Of a stretch of DNA of 11,603 nucleotides, positions 1 to 5,523 are shown one piece after another. A model generated the notes under the pieces. The model saw only the letters and a program-made list of their open reading frames with translations, searched no databases and was not told the DNA's origin. The DNA is taken from positions 1-11,603 of the forward strand of contig JAGBZE010000154.1 of NCBI GenBank assembly GCA_017628435.1, given 5' to 3'. The translations under genes and the position numbers were made by a program. Positions within the stretch are counted from its first letter, which is position 1, and each line of letters opens with the position of its first letter. Origin of the DNA: Akkermansia sp. (GTDB lineage Bacteria > Verrucomicrobiota > Verrucomicrobiia > Verrucomicrobiales > Akkermansiaceae).

Positions 1-108
1 CGAGATATTACTCCTTTTTGGGGTGAGATGCAAGCTTTTTTTAATAAAAAATGAAAAAAAGTGGAATTTAGGTTGCAAAAGCGTGCGGATGAGGGTAAAA
101 AAACGGGC

Positions 109-873
109 ATGAACAGAAGCGAAACGGCACGCGGCGTGATTTATTTCCGACTTTGGGGTATACCGGTGGCGATACACCCGATGTCGTGGGTGGTGTTGGC
201 GATACTGGGCGGTGGATTCGGGGTGAATGATCGGGAATCACTGGTGCAGGTGCTGTGTTTTGTGGTGGCGGGTATGCTGGCGCTGCTGTCGCACGAGTTT
301 GGGCATGCGCTGGTGGGGCGTAAGCTGGGCGGCGGTGATGCCGGTATTGTGATATCCGGGCTGGGTGGAGTGACGCGGCATGAGCATGCGCCGCGCTCGC
401 GGGTGAATTATTTCATGACGGTGCTGGCGGGGCCGATGGCTTCTCTGCTGTTTGGGATGCTGGGCGGTGTGGCACTGGGCTTGCAGCTGGGGAATGTGGA
501 GCAGGGGGTGCAGCTTTCTCTGCTGCTGCCGCTGCCGGGGGATATGGTGCCGGTGGAGGCGGTGTCTGCGCTGCAGGAGGCGGTGTGGAGCGGTAGCCTG
601 CCGCTGGTGATGCTGCGCGTGTATAGTACGCTGTTCCTGGTGTGCTTCTGGTGGAGTGTGTTTAATCTGCTGCCGATTCTGCCGCTGGATGGTGGGCGTC
701 TGCTGGCTACGCTGCTGGGGAATAACCGCGTGGTGTGTATCCTGGGGCTGGTGATATGTGCTCTGCTGGGGCTGTGGTGTATCTGCTCCGGCAGTTGGTT
801 TAATATGATGATTGTCGGCTATCTCGGGTGGCTGAACTGGCAGTTCCTGCAGTCGAGCCGGGTGAGACAGTGA
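109..873 (+). CDS. Site-2-type M50 family intramembrane zinc metalloprotease
   Basis: Predicted polytopic membrane protease of about 254 residues that would cleave membrane-embedded substrates. From ATG 109, the zinc-binding HEFGH motif is at residues 62-66 inside a hydrophobic helix. The second family motif, NLLPILPLDGGR, is near 186-197, with the third zinc ligand Asp194. A LAGP motif lies between them near 106-109. The N-terminal FRLWGIPVAIHP stretch is typical of the SpoIVFB/Rv2869-like branch. There is no PDZ or CBS domain, so this is a minimal form. The substrate cannot be told from the sequence, and no anti-sigma factor or other partner is adjacent. The start is uncertain: an in-frame GTG at 61 would add 16 polar residues and neither start has a good ribosome binding site. 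The coding strand is strikingly rich in G and T. aroC follows 109 bases downstream, probably with its own promoter. Confidence 0.88.
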   Translation: MNRSETARGVIYFRLWGIPVAIHPMSWVVLAILGGGFGVNDRESLVQVLCFVVAGMLALLSHEFGHALVGRKLGGGDAGIVISGLGGVTRHEHAPRSRVNYFMTVLAGPMASLLFGMLGGVALGLQLGNVEQGVQLSLLLPLPGDMVPVEAVSALQEAVWSGSLPLVMLRVYSTLFLVCFWWSVFNLLPILPLDGGRLLATLLGNNRVVCILGLVICALLGLWCICSGSWFNMMIVGYLGWLNWQFLQSSRVRQ

Positions 874-938
874 GAAGCAAGCGGTGAGATGCGCGTGCAT
901 CTGCGCTGGCGGCATGCGTGTGCGGGAGCACTCTGCGC

Positions 939-967
939 TTGATTTTTTGGCGCATATCCGTTATTAT
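939..967 (+). promoter_or_regulatory. Sigma70-like promoter for aroC
   Basis: TTGATT (939-944) and TATTAT (962-967) are separated by exactly 17 bases and lie just upstream of the aroC ATG at 983. Transcription would begin around 974-975, leaving a leader of only 8-9 bases with no Shine-Dalgarno sequence. The match is by eye; the function is inferred. Confidence 0.5.
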
Positions 968-982
968 CAGCCAGCTTTTATT

Positions 983-2068
983 ATGTCCAGTACATTTGGT
1001 TCGCATTTCAGTATCAGCACCTGGGGAGAATCCCACGGGGCAGGGGTGGGCGTGGTGATAGACGGCTGCCCGCCCGGTATCAGGCTCACGCGCGAGATGA
1101 TTCAGCGCGCGCTGGATCGGCGCCGCCCCGGGCAGAGTGATATTGTGACCCCTCGCAATGAAGCGGATGCGGTGGAGATACTGAGCGGTGTGCTGGAGGA
1201 TGTGACGCTGGGGACGCCGATAGCGCTTTCTGTGCGCAACAAGGATCAGCGCTCTTCTGCCTATGATGAGATGCAGCATACCTACCGCCCCTCGCATGCA
1301 GACTATTGCTATGATGAGAAGTACGGTATTCGCGCCTGGGCAGGCGGTGGGCGAGCCAGTGCTCGTGAAACGATAGGGCGTGTGGCGGCCGGTGCGGTGG
1401 CTCAGGCGGTGGTGCAGACGCTCTGCCCCGGGGTGGAGGTGCTGGCCTGGGTACAGCAGGTGCATACAATCGTGTGCCCGGTGGTGCCGGAAGAGGTGGA
1501 TGCGGCGGTGGTGGAGTCCAATATCGTGCGTACGGCGGATGCGGAGTCTGCGGAGGCGATGGCGGAGGCTATCCGCGCTGCCCGCAGCGCCGGTGATTCT
1601 CTGGGGGGTGTGGTGGCCTGCACGGTGCGCGGCTGCCCGGTGGGGCTGGGTGATCCGGTGTTTGATAAGCTGGAGGCGACCCTCGCGCACGCCATGATGA
1701 GTATTCCTGCCTGCAAGGGCTTCGAGGTGGGGAGCGGTTTTGCTGCGCCCCGGTATAAGGGCAGTGAACACAATGATGCTTTTTACATGGACGGTGAGCG
1801 CGTGCGCACGCGCACGAATCGCTCCGGCGGGATTCAGGGCGGTATCTCGAATGGTGAGGATATCAATATGCGCCTGGCCTTCAAGCCTACGGCTACGCTG
1901 ATGCTGGTGCAGGACACGGTGAATGATGCTCACGAAGAGGTGCAGCTGCGCGGTAAGGGGCGGCACGATGCCTGTGTGCTGCCGCGTGCCGTGCCGGTGG
2001 TGGAAGCCATGGCATGGCTGGTGCTTTGTGACCATCTGCTGCACCAGCGGGCGATTGCTCGCCGCTGA
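983..2068 (+). CDS. aroC: Chorismate synthase
   Basis: Cytoplasmic enzyme of the shikimate pathway. It converts 5-enolpyruvylshikimate-3-phosphate to chorismate using reduced FMN, feeding aromatic amino acid, folate and quinone synthesis. From ATG 983 the product is 361 residues, the usual family length. Family signatures are all present: FGxxFxxxxWGESHG at the N-terminus, RRRPGQ near residue 50, YGIRAWAGGGRASARETIGR around 114-133, the NRSGGIQGGISNGE segment, and GRHDACVLPRAVPVVEAMA near the C-terminus. I chose ATG 983 because homology begins right there; an earlier in-frame ATG at 884 would add 33 residues of non-homologous sequence lying over the likely promoter. There is no Shine-Dalgarno sequence. 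The gene appears intact and ordinary. Confidence 0.97.
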   Translation: MSSTFGSHFSISTWGESHGAGVGVVIDGCPPGIRLTREMIQRALDRRRPGQSDIVTPRNEADAVEILSGVLEDVTLGTPIALSVRNKDQRSSAYDEMQHTYRPSHADYCYDEKYGIRAWAGGGRASARETIGRVAAGAVAQAVVQTLCPGVEVLAWVQQVHTIVCPVVPEEVDAAVVESNIVRTADAESAEAMAEAIRAARSAGDSLGGVVACTVRGCPVGLGDPVFDKLEATLAHAMMSIPACKGFEVGSGFAAPRYKGSEHNDAFYMDGERVRTRTNRSGGIQGGISNGEDINMRLAFKPTATLMLVQDTVNDAHEEVQLRGKGRHDACVLPRAVPVVEAMAWLVLCDHLLHQRAIARR

Positions 2069-2115
2069 GCGGGGCTGAGCGTGCTTTTGGCTCTGCAAGG
2101 AGAATGAAAAGCCAG

Positions 2116-2131
2116 GCGGGCGCTCGCCCGC
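2116..2131. terminator. GC-rich hairpin after aroC, possible weak terminator
   Basis: GCGGGCGCTCGCCCGC is a perfect inverted repeat (6 bp stem, GCTC loop) 47 bases after the aroC stop. The sequence that follows is AT-rich but has no real T-run, so termination may be weak. It could instead be a repetitive palindrome or an mRNA-stabilising hairpin. Confidence 0.4.
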
Positions 2132-2147
2132 AGAAATTTGCCCATTG

Positions 2148-2174
2148 TGCATTTTGCATTATTCCTTTTGCATT
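2148..2174 (+). repeat. Short TGCATT direct repeat cluster
   Basis: TGCATT occurs three times, starting at 2148, 2155 and 2169 (spacings 7 and 14). The longer unit TTTTGCATT occurs at 2152-2160 and 2166-2174. It lies in the AT-rich stretch after the aroC hairpin. It may be a binding site cluster or simple low-complexity sequence; nothing further can be said. Confidence 0.4.
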
Positions 2175-2234
2175 TCCTGAGGGTGTCCCTTAAAACAGGA
2201 TTTATCTTGCTATGCCTTACTCAATCTTTGGGAT

Positions 2235-2402
2235 ATGTGTGATTTCGCGCTGTATGTCGTATTTTTGGCTTGCCTGGGTTTTGGTGTGCTGTATCATTAC
2301 AAGTGCCGGGTCGTAGAAGGTTGGCGTGATATGCTGCCGCGGCGGCTCGGCGAAGTCTCTGAATCAATCCGCTCCGGTATCCCTGATGAAACTGTAGGTT
2401 GA
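2235..2402 (+). CDS. Putative 55-residue single-pass membrane miniprotein
   Basis: I do not recognise this small ORF, which fills much of the 380-base gap between aroC and the RRM gene. It starts at ATG 2235 and ends at TGA 2400-2402. Residues 4-20 form one hydrophobic helix (core FALYVVFLACLGFGVLY). A basic juxtamembrane patch follows (HYKCR, and PRRL near 35-38), then a short acidic-polar tail. This layout, with positive charge directly after the helix, suggests an inner-membrane protein with its C-terminus inside. Upstream, TGA at 2178-2180 closes the frame and no other in-frame ATG precedes 2235. No Shine-Dalgarno is visible, but that holds for the neighbours too. A competing 34-codon ORF in another frame (ATG 2212) looks less protein-like. 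It could be a chance ORF; conservation in relatives would decide. Confidence 0.45.
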   Translation: MCDFALYVVFLACLGFGVLYHYKCRVVEGWRDMLPRRLGEVSESIRSGIPDETVG

Positions 2403-2427
2403 GGCCGGAAGCGCAATACGGTACAGT
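2399..2427 (+). promoter_or_regulatory. Weak candidate promoter for the RRM protein gene
   Basis: TTGAGG (2399-2404) and TACAGT (2422-2427) are 17 bases apart and lie 21 bases before ATG 2449. TATATT at 2427-2432 is an alternative -10 without a matching -35. The -35 overlaps the stop codon of the small ORF. This is a pattern match only. Confidence 0.3.
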
Positions 2428-2448
2428 ATATTACACTAACGACCACTC

Positions 2449-3078
2449 ATGGCAGAACATCATACGCAAGGCCGGCAGGGGCAGGGAGCCCGCCGCCGCC
2501 GCAATAATCGACGCCCGAATCGCTATCGCATGCCGCGTCCGGAGGAAAAGCCCGCCAAGAAGCCCTCGCTGATGCAGCGCATCCTGAGCTTCTTCGGTTT
2601 CGGTAAGAAGAAGAAAGAAGCCGGTAAGGACAACGAAAAGCAGAACCGCAACAAGCCGAAGCAGAATGTGCGTGTGGCAAAGGGGCGTAACAATACCGCC
2701 AACAACAATGGCGGAAATCCCGGTGCCCGCACGCGCCGTCGTGCTACATCGGTGCCGCCCACCCGCAACGCTCGTCTCTATGTGGGGAATCTTTCCTACG
2801 AGGCTACGGAAGCAGAGCTGGAGGACCTGTTCAAGGGCTTTGGCGATGTGCGCAGTGTGGAAATCATCTACAACACCCGCACCTACAAGAGCAAGGGCTA
2901 CGCCTTTGTGGAGATGCGGAAGCTGGAGGATGCCCAGCGCGCTGCTGAGGTGCTGCATGGTCAGCCCTTCATGGGCCGTGAGCTCATGGTGAGCGCTGCC
3001 AGCGAGAAGTCCGGCGAGGGTGAGCAGCCTGCTGAAGCTGTAGCAGAGGAGACGCCCAAGCAGGAGTCCGCTGAGTAA
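2449..3078 (+). CDS. RRM-domain RNA-binding protein with long basic N-terminal tail
   Basis: Product of 209 residues with one RNA recognition motif at about 108-184. RNP2 is LYVGNL (110-115) and RNP1 is KGYAFVEM (149-156), with the aromatic residues Tyr111, Tyr151 and Phe153 that stack on RNA bases in this family. Ahead of it is a roughly 105-residue low-complexity region rich in Arg, Lys, Asn and Gly, including RRRRNNRRPNR near 16-26. Within that region is a hydrophobic island at 41-52 (LMQRILSFFGFG) followed by KKKK. The tail after the RRM is acidic (Glu/Ala/Ser). Known bacterial RRM proteins are usually short single-domain proteins, so this extension is notable. A role in RNA binding or chaperoning, perhaps under cold or stress, is inferred. 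The gene is probably monocistronic: a strong terminator starts 22 bases after its stop. Confidence 0.9.
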   Translation: MAEHHTQGRQGQGARRRRNNRRPNRYRMPRPEEKPAKKPSLMQRILSFFGFGKKKKEAGKDNEKQNRNKPKQNVRVAKGRNNTANNNGGNPGARTRRRATSVPPTRNARLYVGNLSYEATEAELEDLFKGFGDVRSVEIIYNTRTYKSKGYAFVEMRKLEDAQRAAEVLHGQPFMGRELMVSAASEKSGEGEQPAEAVAEETPKQESAE

Positions 3079-3100
3079 AGACGCTTACTCCATTTTTCCT

Positions 3101-3136
3101 AAAAAGGCCGGGGGCGATGATGCCCCCGGCCTTTTT
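3101..3136. terminator. Strong intrinsic terminator, 15 bp perfect stem
   Basis: AAAAAGGCCGGGGGC (3101-3115), loop GATGAT, then GCCCCCGGCCTTTTT (3122-3136). The stem is a perfect 15 bp with a 3' T-tract. The A-tract on the left arm means it could also terminate on the opposite strand. It ends the RRM gene and insulates yggS. Confidence 0.92.
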
Positions 3137-3183
3137 CGCAGAGAAAAAAATAGCTGTTCGGCAGGATGGCGTTACACTTCGAA

Positions 3184-3212
3184 TTTACATTTGGGGTGAG
3201 AGGTGGTATGAT
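3184..3212 (+). promoter_or_regulatory. Sigma70-like promoter giving a leaderless yggS mRNA
   Basis: TTTACA (3184-3189), a 17-base spacer and TATGAT (3207-3212) make a near-consensus promoter. Only six bases separate the -10 from the ATG at 3219, so transcription should begin at or next to the start codon. GAGAGG at 3199-3204 resembles a ribosome binding site but would lie upstream of the transcript. Confidence 0.6.
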
Positions 3213-3218
3213 TCGGGC

Positions 3219-3908
3219 ATGTACATCCGGAACCAGCTTGGAGAGATACGCGCCGCTATTGCGGAGGCAGAGAAAAGGGCAGGGCGTGCTGCCGGTAGTG
3301 TGAAGCTGCTGGCGGTCAGCAAAACCTTTCCGGTGAGCGATATCATGCAGGCTTATGCAGACGGGCAGCGCCTGTTTGGTGAGAACCGCCTGCAGGAGTC
3401 TATGGAGAAGATGCCTGAGATGCCGCAGGACTGCGAGTGGCACCTGATTGGGCCCTTGCAGCGCAACAAGGTGCGCAAGGCGCTGGAGCAGGGGTTCGGG
3501 CTGATTCAGGCGGTTGATTCCATGAAGCTGGCGGCAGCTATTTCCCGCATTGCCGGTGAGCTGGGAAAGACTGCCGCCATTTTGCTGGAGGTGAATGTGG
3601 ATGGTGAGGAAAGCAAGCACGGGTTCACCGCTGCCGAACTGGAGACGCTGTGGGAGGAGCTGGTGGCTCTGCCGCATCTGGAGATACGCGGGCTGATGTG
3701 TATCCCTGCGCCGGTGGATGACCCGCAGGACGCTCGCCCGGCGTTTGCCGCGCTGCGAGAGCTGGCGGAGCAGCTGCGCGCAAGAGGCCCGCTGCCGCTG
3801 CCGGAGCTTTCCATGGGGATGAGCCATGACTTCGCCGTGGCGGTGGAGGAAGGGGCTACCATCGTGCGTGTGGGCTCCGCCATTTTCGGGCGCCGCAGCT
3901 ATGCGTGA
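3219..3908 (+). CDS. yggS: YggS/PROSC-family PLP-binding protein (PLP homeostasis)
   Basis: Cytoplasmic protein of 229 residues with the fold-type III PLP barrel seen in the alanine racemase N-terminal domain. Family members bind pyridoxal 5'-phosphate but have no proven enzyme activity, and they balance free B6 vitamers. Visible motifs: LLAVSKTFP with the PLP-linking Lys35, FGENRLQE (53-60), WHLIGPLQRNK (74-84), GLMCI near 158-162, and SMGMSHDF (198-205) followed by an RVGSAIFG phosphate-binding segment (217-224). The length matches the family. ATG 3219 is chosen because homology begins there; the open frame back to 3117 runs through the upstream terminator and promoter. The usual yggT or proC neighbours are absent. 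It converges on nuoN, with a terminator between them. Confidence 0.95.
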   Translation: MYIRNQLGEIRAAIAEAEKRAGRAAGSVKLLAVSKTFPVSDIMQAYADGQRLFGENRLQESMEKMPEMPQDCEWHLIGPLQRNKVRKALEQGFGLIQAVDSMKLAAAISRIAGELGKTAAILLEVNVDGEESKHGFTAAELETLWEELVALPHLEIRGLMCIPAPVDDPQDARPAFAALRELAEQLRARGPLPLPELSMGMSHDFAVAVEEGATIVRVGSAIFGRRSYA

Positions 3909-3931
3909 TGCGCACGTCCGTGGGTCGGAGA

Positions 3932-3949
3932 GCGGGACTTCAGTCCCGC
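3932..3949. repeat. REP-like palindrome
   Basis: GCGGGACTTCAGTCCCGC forms a 7 bp perfect stem with a TTCA loop (or 8 bp with a TC loop) and is flanked by GGTCGGAGA and CCCC. It lacks a T-tract and lies just ahead of a true terminator. The form resembles dispersed intergenic REP elements; only one copy is in this window, so the call is inference. Confidence 0.5.
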
Positions 3950-3970
3950 CCCAAACTACCATTCAGGCAA

Positions 3971-4011
3971 AAGAAATCCCCGCAGCGAAAGAGACGCTGC
4001 GGGGATTCTTT
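3971..4011. terminator. Bidirectional intrinsic terminator between yggS and nuoN
   Basis: The left arm AAATCCCCGCAGCG (3974-3987) pairs with CGCTGCGGGGATT (3995-4007) around an AAAGAGA loop, giving a 13 bp perfect core. After one A-C mismatch, AAG and TTT extend it. T-rich sequence follows on both strands, so it can end yggS on the + strand and the nuo operon on the - strand; the nuoN stop is 25 bases away. Confidence 0.9.
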
Positions 4012-4036
4012 GAGTCGATAAATGTCCGGGCGTGAA

Positions 4037-5503
4037 TTACATGCCGGCAATCAGCGGCCAGCTACCCATGAGAATCAGGATAACGGTGCAGATGCTCAGA
4101 ACCAGACCGGTGCAGAAGGGCACGCAGAGCGGCTTGTCATCAGCCTGGGGTTTCTCCCAGTACATGGCGCGGATAACCTTGAAATAGTAGTAGAAGCCGG
4201 CGGTAGCGCAGATAATCATCACCGGCAGCAGCCAGATGAGGCATGCCCAGTTCTGCATGGCAGAAATCAGCGCAATGAAGGAGTACATCTTCACGATGAA
4301 GCCGAAGGTCAGCGGAACACCTGCCAGAGAGGCGAAGCTCACGGTGATGAGGAAAGCCGTGCGGGGATTGGTCTTGCCCAGCCCGCGGAAAGCGCTGATT
4401 TCCTCGCTGCCGCGCTGGGTGCGCACCATGGCCACGGCGTAGAAAGCAGCGGCGGTGGCAAGCGTGTAAGCCAGCATGTACATGGCGGAGTAGAGCTCAA
4501 AGATGCCGTCCAGATTCACGAAGAAAATCAGGATGAAACCGGCCTGACCGATGGAGGAATAGCCGAGCAGGCGCTTGGCATTTGTCTGGAAGAGAGCACC
4601 CAGGTTGCCGATAAGCAGGGTGGCAGCTGCCACGATAGCGAAAGCGGTCACCAGCATGTCTGCCACCGGTATACCGGGAACAGCCAGTGTGCGGAACGGC
4701 GTCACCAGCGTGCAGAGCAGGGCAAAACCTGCGGTCTTGGAGGCTACTGCCAGGAAGGTGGTGGTGGGAGTGGGAGCACCCTGGTAGACATCCGGAATCC
4801 AGATGTGCATGGGAGCTGCGCCCACCTTGAAGAAGGCACCCACGAACAGCAGGGCTACTGCCATCAGGAAACCGAGTGCCACCGTGCCGGAGGCCACCTG
4901 ACCGCCGCGCAGGGTGTCAATCACCACGGTGGAGTCCAGGATGAACGTGCCGCTCATGCCGAAGTACCAGGCAGCACCGAAAACGAGGATGCCGGTGCTC
5001 ATGGCGCCAAGCACGAGGTACTTGATGCCGGCCTCAACCGAGCCCTGGTTGCGGCGGAAATAACCGGCCAGCACATAGGAGGTGAGGGTGACGACTTCCA
5101 GACTCACGAAGACCATGATGAGGTCTACAGCCTGGGTGAGGCAGATGATACCGGCGCATGCCACCAGGGGCAGCGCGTAGAACTCACCGGTGCCTTCCTC
5201 GCTGGAGCCTCCGGCAATGGAGGCGCAGCATACCTTCGTATAGTCGAAGGCCAGGAAGATGCTCAGGGCTGTGCCGAGGCATGCCAGCATGCCGAAAGCG
5301 TTGGCATGCTCACCGCTGTACACATAGCAGGCGACCAGCAGGGCACCGAAGCCGGCTGCCAGCGAGTAAGCGCGCTTGGGCAGGGACTTCACGAAGGTAT
5401 CTGCCATTATCAGTACGGCGGCCAGCCCGATGAGGATGAAGGCCGGGGTGAACTGACCCCAGGTGTAGGTTGCAGAGCAGTATGTGGAAATGTCTTGCAT
5501 CAT
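4037..5503 (-). CDS. nuoN: NADH-quinone oxidoreductase subunit N
   Basis: One of the three antiporter-like proton-channel subunits of complex I, in the inner membrane next to the NuoK side of the arm. It has 488 residues, close to E. coli NuoN (485), and is hydrophobic throughout with about 14 helices expected. The key channel residues are present: Glu136 in SLEVVTLTSYVLAGYF (TM5), Lys226 in FFKVGAAPMHIWIPD (TM7) and Lys256 in AVASKTAGF (TM8), with the 30-residue spacing seen in E. coli. The TM9-region motif NAKRLLGYSSIGQAG is also normal. It is last in the operon, 20 bases after nuoM, and a terminator follows. The start is ATG 5503; a second ATG follows at once. There is no Shine-Dalgarno sequence. 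Confidence 0.97.
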   Translation of the reverse strand: MMQDISTYCSATYTWGQFTPAFILIGLAAVLIMADTFVKSLPKRAYSLAAGFGALLVACYVYSGEHANAFGMLACLGTALSIFLAFDYTKVCCASIAGGSSEEGTGEFYALPLVACAGIICLTQAVDLIMVFVSLEVVTLTSYVLAGYFRRNQGSVEAGIKYLVLGAMSTGILVFGAAWYFGMSGTFILDSTVVIDTLRGGQVASGTVALGFLMAVALLFVGAFFKVGAAPMHIWIPDVYQGAPTPTTTFLAVASKTAGFALLCTLVTPFRTLAVPGIPVADMLVTAFAIVAAATLLIGNLGALFQTNAKRLLGYSSIGQAGFILIFFVNLDGIFELYSAMYMLAYTLATAAAFYAVAMVRTQRGSEEISAFRGLGKTNPRTAFLITVSFASLAGVPLTFGFIVKMYSFIALISAMQNWACLIWLLPVMIICATAGFYYYFKVIRAMYWEKPQADDKPLCVPFCTGLVLSICTVILILMGSWPLIAGM

Positions 5504-5523
5504 ATCTTATGTCAGGTTGGGGT

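Noticed and set aside
22..891. GGTGAGATGC repeated at 22-31 and 882-891
   Set aside because: A 10-base repeat is expected by chance in a window this size, and the flanks do not match.
800..2152. 450-codon open frame on the - strand opposite aroC
   Set aside because: His/Arg-rich antisense translation of a conserved chorismate synthase gene.
2104..2193. 29-codon ORF starting ATGAAAAGC just after AAGGAG
   Set aside because: The purine run is only one base from the ATG, too close to act as a ribosome binding site, and the ORF is built on the hairpin and repeat sequence.
2212..2316. 34-codon ORF (starts MPYSIFG) overlapping the putative miniprotein
   Set aside because: Shorter and less protein-like than the 55-codon frame that overlaps it; it probably appears hydrophobic only because it shares T-rich sequence.
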